Below, in pieces: positions 8,591 through 14,973 of a stretch of DNA of 18,531 nucleotides. The notes under the pieces were generated by a model. It saw nothing but the letters and a program-made list of their open reading frames with translations. It was not told the origin of the DNA and searched no databases. Position 1 is the stretch's first letter. Every line of letters starts with the position of its first letter. A program made the translations under genes and the position numbers. The DNA is taken from assembly GCA_965369325.1 (NCBI GenBank), contig CBDUQI010000109.1, forward strand, positions 1 through 18,531, in the 5' to 3' direction. This stretch comes from CBDUQI01 sp965369325. GTDB lineage: Bacteria > Pseudomonadota > Gammaproteobacteria > Steroidobacterales > JBCBZW01.

Positions 8591-9328
8591 ATGTTAAGCC
8601 AGATAGGGACCAGGCGCTTGTCTACCAGCCGCCCACCTTCGCGTGAGCAAGAGGAGCTTGTCACTCGCGCGGAACCACTTGTTCAGCCGGCCGTATGGCC
8701 CTCTTCCAGGCCGCGGGCTAAACCTAAGCCGCTGATGCGCGGCTGGTCGCACGCTGGCGCGGCTTTGGCGGCTGCGTTATTGCTGTGGCAGTCGGTGGGT
8801 ACGCTGAGCGGCGCGGGAGGACGCTATCTTGTGGCGCTGGTCGCGTTGTTCACCCTGAGCGCGCTGTATCATCTGGGCAGCTGGCCAGCGCGGGTGCTGG
8901 TAGTGCTTCGCCGTCTGGATTACGCCTGTATATTCTTCTTTATCGCCGCCTGTGTCAGCCCGCTGGTTGAGGCTGGCCAAGATCTGGCGCTGCGCCGGTG
9001 GTCACTTAATCTCATCTGGATTCTGACGGGCTGCTTTATGCTCGCGGTGGTGGCCGTTGGCCCGTTCCCCCGGCCTGTGCGCACCGCCATGTATGTTGGT
9101 TTGGGTGTGCTTGGCGCGGTTTGTGCTGTGCTGTGCGAATCGGCGGTAAGCGTTGGGACCATGAGCCTGTTCTTAACGGCCGGTGTGATCCATCTGCTGG
9201 GTGCGGCCGTGTACCTCAGCCGCCGCCCCGATCCCGTGCCCGGCATTTTCGGCTATCACGAGGTGTTCCACCTGATCGTGATTGTGGCCAATCTGCTGAT
9301 GTTGCTGGGGCTGCTCAACGGCGGTTGA
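8591..9328 (+). CDS. Haemolysin III / PAQR-family seven-helix membrane protein
   Basis: Inner-membrane protein of the HlyIII/YqfA branch of the PAQR family. The 245-residue product has about seven hydrophobic helices after residue 50. It keeps the metal-site signature: SxxxH in SALYH (S90, H94), Asp110 in RRLDY, and HxxxH in GYHEVFH (H223, H227). GWSHAG at 51-56 and the RRPDPVPGIFGYHE block are also typical. Eukaryotic PAQRs can act as ceramidases; the substrate and function of bacterial members are not settled, and the haemolysin name should not be read as toxicity. The first 48 or so residues are a polar, Ser/Arg/Pro-rich extension not needed for the fold. The ATG at 8591 has AAGGA eight bases upstream. 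The gene converges on nudC across a hairpin. Confidence 0.9.
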   Translation: MLSQIGTRRLSTSRPPSREQEELVTRAEPLVQPAVWPSSRPRAKPKPLMRGWSHAGAALAAALLLWQSVGTLSGAGGRYLVALVALFTLSALYHLGSWPARVLVVLRRLDYACIFFFIAACVSPLVEAGQDLALRRWSLNLIWILTGCFMLAVVAVGPFPRPVRTAMYVGLGVLGAVCAVLCESAVSVGTMSLFLTAGVIHLLGAAVYLSRRPDPVPGIFGYHEVFHLIVIVANLLMLLGLLNGG

Positions 9329-9351
9329 ATCGGCTGGTCTGACCCGCTGCA

Positions 9352-9387
9352 GGTGACCGCAATCGCCACGATAGGGGCGATTTCACC
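9352..9387. terminator. Hairpin between convergent HlyIII-like gene and nudC
   Basis: Inverted repeat with an inner 7-bp stem, AATCGCC/GGCGATT, an 8-base loop and an outer 5-bp stem, GGTGA/TCACC, with CCGC bulged on one side. It lies in the 85-base gap between converging stops at 9328 and 9414. There is no clear T-run, so it may be a weak bidirectional terminator or an RNA 3'-end stabiliser. Confidence 0.5.
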
Positions 9388-9413
9388 GAGGATGAGGGAA
9401 CCCCGTAGACCTC

Positions 9414-10382
9414 TCAGCCTTGCGCTTGGCGCTCGCGCGCCAGTGACTCCGCGACCATATTGAACAGCGTGCCGGGCGCATCGCCATCGTACCAGTGGGC
9501 GATCAGCTGGGATGAGATGGACATCTGCATTGGCAATACGCGGGCCGATGCTGTCACCCGCTGCGCGAGTTGCTCGCGATTGAACCAACGCGCATCGCTA
9601 AGTTCCTCATCGTTAAGCACAATGTTGGTGCTGGTGGCCTCGGCGCAGAATCCCAGCATCACGGATGAGGGGAATGGCCAGGGCTGAGATGAATGGTACT
9701 CCACTGCCCCCACCTGCACGTTGGTCTCCTCCTCCACCTCCCGCCGCACCGCGTCCTCCAAGCTTTCGCCTGGCTCAACGAAGCCGGCGATCGTGGAGTA
9801 GAGGCCGTCCGGCCAGTTCTTCTGCCGGCCCAGCAGGCATTCGTCCCCACGACTCACCAGCACAATAATGGCCGGGTCCATGCGCGGAAAATGGTGCGCC
9901 TCGCATTGCCCCGCCGTGCACTCCAGGCGGTGGCCGCCCTCACTGCTGCGCGTGGGCGAACCGCAGCGCCCGCAATGGCGATGCGCGCGATGCCACAGCA
10001 CCATCGCGCGCCCGTAGGCGACCAGCGCGGCATCGGATGCGCACAGACGCATCGCATGGTTGCGCAGGCCCTCAAGCGTGCCCAAGCCCTCAAGGCTCGG
10101 GCGATGTTCGGTTGGCGCGTCGAATGCGAAGCATGGCTGCTCCTTGTGCAGCCCTAAGAACACGGCGGCGGCGTCCTCGCGCCCGAGTGCGTCGGCCTGC
10201 TTCCTCGCCAGTAGCACCGGCTTGCAGCGTCGCTCGTCGCTTACCAGCGTGTGGTCTTCGCATATCGGCAGCCACAGCGAATCGCCATCAATGGCCTCGC
10301 TCAGCCATCGTGGGTCTTTGCGTAGGTGCCCGGCGCGGTTAACGTGGGCGCCCCCGAAACGATTGACCCGCTCAGCGCACAT
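9414..10382 (-). CDS. nudC: NudC, NAD(H) diphosphatase / RNA NAD-decapping Nudix hydrolase
   Basis: NudC hydrolyses NADH/NAD+ to the nicotinamide mononucleotide and AMP and removes 5' NAD caps from RNA in the cytoplasm. The 322-residue product has the N-terminal domain, a zinc ribbon with Cys at 137, 140, 155 and 160 (CxxC and CxxxxC), a Nudix box at residues 200-222 (GFVEPGE ... REVEEETNV), and the NADH-pyrophosphatase signature SQPWPFPSS at 232-240. That last motif distinguishes it from generic Nudix enzymes. In the Nudix box the usual Gly near the end is Asn221; the metal-binding REVEEE core is intact. Length is somewhat above the 257 residues of E. coli NudC because of a longer N-terminal domain. 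The ATG at 10382 begins six bases after the mscL stop, with only a weak ribosome site, so the gene probably depends on mscL transcription. Confidence 0.93.
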   Translation of the reverse strand: MCAERVNRFGGAHVNRAGHLRKDPRWLSEAIDGDSLWLPICEDHTLVSDERRCKPVLLARKQADALGREDAAAVFLGLHKEQPCFAFDAPTEHRPSLEGLGTLEGLRNHAMRLCASDAALVAYGRAMVLWHRAHRHCGRCGSPTRSSEGGHRLECTAGQCEAHHFPRMDPAIIVLVSRGDECLLGRQKNWPDGLYSTIAGFVEPGESLEDAVRREVEEETNVQVGAVEYHSSQPWPFPSSVMLGFCAEATSTNIVLNDEELSDARWFNREQLAQRVTASARVLPMQMSISSQLIAHWYDGDAPGTLFNMVAESLARERQAQG

Positions 10383-10388
10383 GTACCG

Positions 10389-10823
10389 CTAGACGTCCGT
10401 GGTGCAATGTGCGCACCGGGTGGCGGCCAGCGGTATCTCCGACAGGCATCGTGGGCAGGGTTTGGTTTGTGGTTCGGTCGGGGGCAGTGCCGGTTCGCGT
10501 TTGGCTGCGTTGATCATTTTTACCACCACGAAAATGGCCATCGCGATAAACAGGAAGTCCACGACCGTGGTCACGAACACACCGTAGTTGAGGGTGGGTG
10601 CACCCACCGCGCGGGCGGCCTCCAGCGTGGGGTACTGGCCACTGCCTAGATTGATATACAACTGACTGAAGTCGACGTCGCCCATCGCCACACCCAGCAA
10701 CGGCATCAGCACATCGGCGACCAGCGAAGAGACGATCTTGCCAAACGCGGTGCCTAAGACGATGCCTATCGCCATGTCCATGACGTTCCCGCGGACTGCA
10801 AATTCCTTGAATTCCTTGAACAT
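10389..10823 (-). CDS. mscL: MscL, large-conductance mechanosensitive channel with C-terminal zinc-ribbon tail
   Basis: Homopentameric inner-membrane emergency valve that opens under hypo-osmotic tension. The 144-residue product has the amphipathic N-terminus FKEFKEFAVRGNVMDMA, TM1 at about residues 17-45 with the IGIVLGTAFGKIV pore-lining run, and TM2 at about 80-104 (NYGVFVTTVVDFLFIAMAIF). In place of the usual charged C-terminal bundle, a Pro-rich linker leads to CPRC (Cys123, 126) and CAHC (Cys137, 140), a rubredoxin/zinc-ribbon-like knuckle. The start has a strong GGGAGG seven bases upstream. It is the first gene of the mscL-nudC pair and is divergent from yadG. Confidence 0.96.
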   Translation of the reverse strand: MFKEFKEFAVRGNVMDMAIGIVLGTAFGKIVSSLVADVLMPLLGVAMGDVDFSQLYINLGSGQYPTLEAARAVGAPTLNYGVFVTTVVDFLFIAMAIFVVVKMINAAKREPALPPTEPQTKPCPRCLSEIPLAATRCAHCTTDV

Positions 10824-11006
10824 AAACGGCCTCCCGGCGCCTTTCTTCGCCCCGGCGCTTCCTGCTGCCTTAGGCGCACGACGGCGTGGCTCTGCCCGCC
10901 GCCGACATCACAACCTCGGAGCGATGGTAATCGGCGCAGGCGCCGTGCGCCACCTTCCAATGCCCGCTTGAGGCTGCACGGGCGCTGATGGCACGCCGCC
11001 GGGTGA

Positions 11007-11033
11007 GTGACAATCAGCCCCGCGTGATACTAT
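11007..11033 (+). promoter_or_regulatory. Candidate extended -10 promoter for yadGH
   Basis: TGATACTAT at 11025-11033 fits the extended -10 pattern TGnTAnnAT. A weak -35-like GTGACA at 11007-11012 is separated by 15 bases, a short spacer that extended -10 promoters tolerate. The start would be near 11040, about 105 bases upstream of the yadG ATG. This is a visual match only. Confidence 0.35.
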
Positions 11034-11042
11034 TTCGCTGCA

Positions 11043-11060
11043 GCGCGGCGTACGCCGTGC
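11043..11060. promoter_or_regulatory. Near-perfect 18-bp palindrome, operator candidate
   Basis: GCGCGGCGTACGCCGTGC is two 9-base arms with one G-T mismatch and no spacer, built on the perfect core GGCGTACGCC. It sits just downstream of the extended -10 candidate, at about +3 to +20, a classic repressor position, inside the divergent mscL/yadG region. Random palindromes are commoner in GC-rich DNA, so this remains a candidate. Confidence 0.35.
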
Positions 11061-11144
11061 GCAATTCCAGCGTGTAGATACTTGGGCCCGGCAGCGGCGT
11101 TTGGCGGGCAGGCGCCCGCGCCCCCGGCGGCAACAGGACGGTGA

Positions 11145-12089
11145 ATGAAAGCTCTTTCAATAAGTGGACTGCGCAAGACGTACGCGAACGGCGTCAAGGC
11201 CCTGAATGGTGTGGATCTTGACGTGGCCGAAGGCGATTTTTTTGCCCTCCTGGGGCCCAATGGCGCGGGCAAAACCACCGCAATCGGCATCGTGACATCG
11301 CTGGTGAACAAGTCTGCCGGCCAGGTCTCGGTGTTCGGGCATGACATCGACCGTGAATTGGAGCTGGCCAAATCCTGCATCGGGCTGGTGCCGCAGGAAG
11401 TGAACTTCAATCAGTTTGAAAGCGTGATAAATATTGTGATGCACTCGGCCGGCTACTACGGCCTACCGCCAGCACTGGCGCGCGAACGCGCGGAAAAGTA
11501 CTTAACCGAGCTGCATCTGTGGGATAAACGCAAGGACCGTGCGCGGGCGCTGTCCGGCGGTATGAAGCGACGGCTGATGATTGCACGTGCGCTGGTGCAC
11601 CAGCCGCGGCTGCTGATCCTGGATGAGCCTACTGCCGGTGTGGACATAGAGATCCGACGCACGATGTGGGACTTTCTGCGCAAGATCAACGAGGCGGGCA
11701 CTACTATTATCCTCACCACACATTATCTGGAGGAGGCCGAGACTCTGTGCCGGAATATCGCCATTATCGATGGCGGTGAGATCATCGAAAACGACCGCAT
11801 GAGCAACATTCTGCGCAAGCTGCATGTGGAGACGTTTGTGATGGATCTGCAAGGCCCGATGGCTGAGCAGGCGGTGGCGGCACTGGCGAGCGACGATGCG
11901 CGGTTGGTGGCTGAGGACTCGATTGAGATTGATCTGTACCAGCATCGGTCACAAAATCTGAACGACATTTTCGCCACGTTAACCGATGCGAACGTTATCG
12001 TAACCAGTATGCGCAACAAGGTTAACCGTCTTGAGGAACTGTTTATTCGGATGGTCGAAGCCAAGGGTAATCAGGAGGCGAACCAGTGA
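11145..12089 (+). CDS. yadG: YadG-type ABC transporter ATP-binding protein
   Basis: Cytoplasmic ATPase of an ABC-2 type exporter; the substrate of YadGH is unknown. The 314-residue product has Walker A GPNGAGKTT at residues 37-45, Q-loop Gln84 in GLVPQE, the ABC signature ALSGGM at 135-140, Walker B LLILDEP with Asp160/Glu161, and the switch His193 in TTHYLEEAE. A typical C-terminal extension, ending LEELFIRMVEAKG, follows the nucleotide-binding domain. The ATG at 11145 has AGGA six bases upstream. The stop overlaps the yadH start (GTGA), so the pair is translationally coupled and should assemble as a two-plus-two exporter. Drug, polysaccharide and Nod-factor exporters share this family, so substrate should not be inferred from similarity alone. 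Confidence 0.94.
   Translation: MKALSISGLRKTYANGVKALNGVDLDVAEGDFFALLGPNGAGKTTAIGIVTSLVNKSAGQVSVFGHDIDRELELAKSCIGLVPQEVNFNQFESVINIVMHSAGYYGLPPALARERAEKYLTELHLWDKRKDRARALSGGMKRRLMIARALVHQPRLLILDEPTAGVDIEIRRTMWDFLRKINEAGTTIILTTHYLEEAETLCRNIAIIDGGEIIENDRMSNILRKLHVETFVMDLQGPMAEQAVAALASDDARLVAEDSIEIDLYQHRSQNLNDIFATLTDANVIVTSMRNKVNRLEELFIRMVEAKGNQEANQ
12073..12078 (+). promoter_or_regulatory. Strong ribosome binding site deciding the yadH GTG start
   Basis: AGGAGG lies seven bases before GTG at 12086, inside the last codons of yadG. It supports the GTG start with a 4-base overlap rather than a later internal ATG. Confidence 0.8.
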
Positions 12090-12862
12090 GTCGGGCGGCG
12101 GAGAACTTTGTTGGCTTCATGACCATTGTGCGCAAGGAAGTGGGGCGCATCATGCGAATTTGGGTGCAGACTATTGTGCCGCCCGCGATCACTATGACGT
12201 TGTACTTTGTGATCTTCGGCACGCTGATCGGTAAACGCATCGGCACAATGGACGGTTTTGATTACATGCAGTACATCGCGCCGGGACTGATCATGATGTC
12301 GGTTATCACAAATTCCTACGGCAATGTTGTTTCGTCATTTTTTGGCGCCAAGTTCGGCAATCACCTGGAGGAAATGCTGGTCTCGCCACTGCCCAACTGG
12401 TTGATCATTATTGGTCACGTGGCGGGCGGCGTGTTGCGTGGGTTGCTCGTCGGTCTTCTGGTGACGGGGATCGCGCTGTTCTTTACCGATCTGCATGTAG
12501 AGCACGTGTTGATTACCATTTCGGTGGTGGTGCTCACCTCTATCGTGTTCTCCCTCGGTGGGATTATTAATGCCATCTTCGCGCAGGATTTTGAGGGGAT
12601 CTCCATCATCCCCACCTTTGTGCTCACGCCGTTGACGTATCTGGGCGGGGTGTTCTATTCGGTAAATCTGTTGGGCGAACCGTGGCGCACCATCTCCCAG
12701 GCAAATCCCATCCTGTATATGGTAAACGCGTTCCGATACGGAATTCTGGGCGTGTCGGACATCGACATCCGTGTCGCTTACGCGATTATCGTGTTCTTTG
12801 CGGTGGCTTTGTATTTGGCCGCGATGATGTTGATGAACAAAGGGATCGGGATGCGCTCGTAA
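12086..12862 (+). CDS. yadH: YadH-type ABC-2 transporter permease
   Basis: Inner-membrane permease partner of YadG. The 258-residue product shows about six hydrophobic segments: around residues 30-48, 60-80, 110-133, 138-165, 170-195 and 230-250. Recognisable ABC-2/YadH blocks are RIWVQTIVPPAITMTLYFVIFG near the start, GLIMMSVITNSYGNV, LEEMLVSPLP (the coupling-type helix), PLTYLGGVFYSV and QANPILYMVNAFRYG near the end. The length equals the family norm (256 in E. coli). Translation starts at GTG at 12086 with a full AGGAGG. The stop TAA lies in the loop of a strong hairpin that straddles the end of the gene. Confidence 0.94.
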   Translation: MSRAAENFVGFMTIVRKEVGRIMRIWVQTIVPPAITMTLYFVIFGTLIGKRIGTMDGFDYMQYIAPGLIMMSVITNSYGNVVSSFFGAKFGNHLEEMLVSPLPNWLIIIGHVAGGVLRGLLVGLLVTGIALFFTDLHVEHVLITISVVVLTSIVFSLGGIINAIFAQDFEGISIIPTFVLTPLTYLGGVFYSVNLLGEPWRTISQANPILYMVNAFRYGILGVSDIDIRVAYAIIVFFAVALYLAAMMLMNKGIGMRS

Positions 12863-12877
12863 GCGCACCCCCGATCC
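12843..12877 (+). terminator. Strong hairpin spanning the yadH stop codon
   Basis: GGATCGGG/CCCGATCC and TGCGCT/AGCGCA form a 14-bp stem with one small asymmetric bulge and a 4-base loop, CGTA. The yadH stop codon TAA overlaps the loop. No T-run follows, so this could be a factor-assisted terminator or an mRNA 3'-end structure. Confidence 0.5.
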
Positions 12878-12893
12878 GGTTCAGGGTTATGGT

Positions 12894-12930
12894 GGTGCAC
12901 CGGTTGGCGGGGCCCGCCGGTGCGTGCACC
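12894..12930. terminator. Second hairpin between convergent yadH and the Asp-box gene
   Basis: Outer stem GGTGCAC/GTGCACC and inner stem GGCGG/CCGCC, with a mismatched and G-T paired segment between them. It sits 32 bases after the yadH stop and 12 bases before the end of the minus-strand gene, so it may serve both strands. There is no T-run on either side. Confidence 0.45.
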
Positions 12931-12941
12931 CACCTGCTGGC

Positions 12942-14735
12942 CTAGAAACTGGCGCTGATGACATCACTTAGCGTGCAGCTCGGGCGTTCCAGCGCCTGCA
13001 CAAAAATACTCCGTCCCGCGAAAGCACCCGGGATAAACCGATCGACGCTGACCTGGCCATTGCTATCGGCAGTGCCGGCGCCCAATGCCCGCGCGTTCGC
13101 GAGCCCAAGACTCACGCCGTTACACCCCGGCACCGGCGTTTGCCCGGTTTGACCGGCGCGGAAGAAGATCACGTTAGCCCCCGCGCTAGCGCCGCTCGCG
13201 GCAAAGGTGTTGCTGGTGCCGGCCACTCCGGGTGTGACCGGGGCCAGCAGCAGTCCGGCTTCACAACTGTCGGGGATGTGATTGGCGTTGGCGTCGCTCG
13301 CCTGGCCACCAGCGATGTCAGTGACATCCGAGACACCATTGCCATTGCAATCCGGGAACACCTGCAGATAGTAAACATCCTGTTCGCCATTGAAGGTAGC
13401 CGAGTACGCGACGTTTGCATGCGCACCGGTTGAGACGATGGTGTAGTAGTCGCCAATCTTGTTTTGATTGGGGTGCCCGAGCAGACTGTCGAATGACGGG
13501 CTTACCGGAATGTTGCCAAGCCAATTGTCGCCGCCGTCGTAGGACCAGGCGTAGAACAGCTCGGAGATGTTGCTCTGGCCTGAGGAACGCGTGTCGGCCC
13601 AGATGGCATCAATGCGCCCATCGTTCGCCACATCGTGGGCAGCAAACCACTGCCAGTGCTCGCCTGCGTCGTTGTTCACCCGTCGCGGTGCCGTCCAGTT
13701 CTGGCCGCCGTCTGTGCTGCGAATGATGAACACGTCAGCCGGGTCGCTGCCTGGCGGGTTGGTGCTGGCCAGCATGTAGACATTGCCACGAGAGGCACCA
13801 TCGCTGCGGTCCACGGCGACATTGGCCTGGCCCAGCAGGCCGCCGGGATTGGGTGATGCGCTGATGACCATCGAGCCGCCCAAATCCACCCGAGTGCCTG
13901 CGAAACTCGGGCTTTGTGTGTTGTCTTGCGCGTTGTCTGAGCGCGCGATCACAAACTGACTGAGGTCCTGCGTGAACGTGCCTTCCACGCCACTGAGGTA
14001 GACCTCACCGTCAGGGCCCACCGCCATCGTGCCGAACAGCGGGCGCAGATCCACCGCCACGGGCTGCTCGAATGATTGCCCGCCGTCGCCCGAACGGGTA
14101 AAGGTGGCGTTGCCGCAGCAGCCGAAGAAACGCTGCCAAGTGCCGTACAGGTTGCCATCGCCGATGCCTGTTGAATTGTCGAGCGCCAGCCAGTTTTTGT
14201 CGCCGCCGAATTCGGGCACCCGCGGCCCCCAGGACATGCCGTTGTCGGTCGACTTGAACACATCCAGCATCAGCGTTTCCTGCAGGCTCTGGTAGTACAC
14301 CTCGCCGTTGGTGTTGGTCGCCAGCACCGGGTCGCTGCGGAACACACCAGGCTCGATCACCCCCGGAAAGGTCCAGCTGGCGCCACCGTCGGTGCTGTAA
14401 GACCAGCCCGCCTGGCGGAAGTTGGAGATAATGGTGTCGAACTGGCGCCAGCCGATGACGATGTTGTCCGGGTTTGCAGGGTCGACAGTGATTGACGGCT
14501 CATTGGCCGCATCGCCGACGATGTTCTGCTCGGCCGCATCAATGTTCACCTGCACGCTGATATAGGCGCCGCTGCTGGCCCGCATGGCGGCACTGCGGGC
14601 GTGCGGATCGTTGACCGCTCGCATGGGCGAGGGTGGGTCGTCCAGCGTCTCTCGGTAGACGATGTCATCTTTGGCGAAGGCGCTGGCGGTGATTAACAGG
14701 GAGGCAAGTACAAATAAAACCGTATTGGAAGGCAT
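12942..14735 (-). CDS. Secreted Asp-box (sialidase-fold-like) protein with calcium-loop motif and C-terminal domain
   Basis: Exported protein of 597 residues. A Sec signal peptide covers residues 1-21 (cleavage likely after AFA). The body has five Asp-box motifs, STDGGASW (114-121), STDNGMSW (162-169), SGDGGQSF (215-222), STDGGQNW (340-347) and SYDGGDNW (398-405), which mark a sialidase/BNR beta-propeller. I do not see the catalytic RIP arginine motif of true sialidases, so enzyme activity is not claimed. Residues 461-492 read DCNGNGVSD ... DANANHIPDSCE, a repeated Asp/Asn calcium-loop motif seen in many secreted proteins. A further 100 residues form a beta-rich domain with two Cys (538, 587). 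The ATG has only a weak GAG-like ribosome site. A TATAAT box lies about 15 bases upstream. The gene is divergent from the lipoprotein gene at 14974. Confidence 0.85.
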   Translation of the reverse strand: MPSNTVLFVLASLLITASAFAKDDIVYRETLDDPPSPMRAVNDPHARSAAMRASSGAYISVQVNIDAAEQNIVGDAANEPSITVDPANPDNIVIGWRQFDTIISNFRQAGWSYSTDGGASWTFPGVIEPGVFRSDPVLATNTNGEVYYQSLQETLMLDVFKSTDNGMSWGPRVPEFGGDKNWLALDNSTGIGDGNLYGTWQRFFGCCGNATFTRSGDGGQSFEQPVAVDLRPLFGTMAVGPDGEVYLSGVEGTFTQDLSQFVIARSDNAQDNTQSPSFAGTRVDLGGSMVISASPNPGGLLGQANVAVDRSDGASRGNVYMLASTNPPGSDPADVFIIRSTDGGQNWTAPRRVNNDAGEHWQWFAAHDVANDGRIDAIWADTRSSGQSNISELFYAWSYDGGDNWLGNIPVSPSFDSLLGHPNQNKIGDYYTIVSTGAHANVAYSATFNGEQDVYYLQVFPDCNGNGVSDVTDIAGGQASDANANHIPDSCEAGLLLAPVTPGVAGTSNTFAASGASAGANVIFFRAGQTGQTPVPGCNGVSLGLANARALGAGTADSNGQVSVDRFIPGAFAGRSIFVQALERPSCTLSDVISASF

Positions 14736-14749
14736 AGGTCACTCGCTGG

Positions 14750-14755
14750 ATTATA
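14750..14755 (-). promoter_or_regulatory. Candidate -10 box of the Asp-box protein gene
   Basis: Perfect TATAAT on the minus strand, about 15 bases before the ATG at 14735. No good -35 hexamer sits at the right distance; the GCGTGA at 14773-14778 falls inside an inverted repeat instead. Transcription would begin very close to the start codon, giving a short leader. Confidence 0.4.
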
Positions 14756-14774
14756 TTAATGATGATATGAGCTC

Positions 14775-14789
14775 ACGCATGGGATGCGT
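14775..14789. promoter_or_regulatory. Perfect inverted repeat, operator or activator site candidate
   Basis: ACGCATGGGATGCGT is a perfect 6-base inverted repeat around a 3-base spacer. It occupies the -35 region of the TATAAT candidate at 14750-14755 and lies in the divergent gap between the Asp-box gene and the lipoprotein gene, where a regulator could control both. Confidence 0.35.
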
Positions 14790-14834
14790 AAGTGCATCTG
14801 AGCATACCGCAAAAGCTGTGCGTGGCCTTCTTGC

Positions 14835-14863
14835 ACGACAGCATGACGGCGATTGCCTATACT
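14835..14863 (+). promoter_or_regulatory. Candidate sigma-70-like promoter of the lipoprotein gene
   Basis: TATACT at 14858-14863 (five of six) with ACGACA at 14835-14840 (four of six) and a 17-base spacer. Transcription would start near 14870, leaving a leader of about 100 bases. A CTGCC/GGCAG hairpin directly overlaps the predicted start at 14862-14874. Visual match only. Confidence 0.4.
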
Positions 14864-14960
14864 GCCGGCGGCAGGGCCATAGCAACTGGGGTGAATCCTG
14901 CGCTGCACCAAAGCTCGTGGACTGCATATGCCGGAAGTTGTGTCGGCCGCAGGTGGTATC

Positions 14961-14966
14961 GGAGAG
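14961..14966 (+). promoter_or_regulatory. Ribosome binding site fixing the lipoprotein start
   Basis: GGAGAG lies seven bases before the ATG at 14974, directly ahead of the lipoprotein signal. It supports this start over an in-frame ATG at 14662, which would overlap the divergent gene and bury the signal. Confidence 0.75.
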
Positions 14967-14973
14967 AATAGTC

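Larger units (their letters stand above)
10824..11144. other. Divergent intergenic region between mscL and yadG
   Basis: GC-rich, with no convincing gene in either direction. Besides the promoter-like element and palindrome listed separately, it holds an inverted repeat at 10933-10951 (GGCGCA/TGCGCC, 7-base loop). A second hairpin at 11104-11119 (GCGGGC/GCCCGC, 4-base loop) would lie in the yadG 5' leader, 15 bases before its AGGA ribosome site. No riboswitch family could be recognised. Confidence 0.6.

Noticed and set aside
12942..14735. Calling the Asp-box protein a true sialidase
   Set aside because: Asp-boxes show the fold only; the N-terminal RIP-type arginine motif and the catalytic Tyr/Glu context were not found.
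14662..14973. Longer start for the lipoprotein gene
   Set aside because: The extra 104 residues overlap the divergent Asp-box gene, look random, and would place the lipobox internally; GGAGAG supports ATG 14974.
14870..14973. Leader with GGGGTGAATCC and GCGCTGCACC, slightly like part of a cobalamin riboswitch
   Set aside because: The remaining conserved blocks, including the B12 box and the CGCAACTG element, are absent, and the downstream gene has no link to cobalamin.
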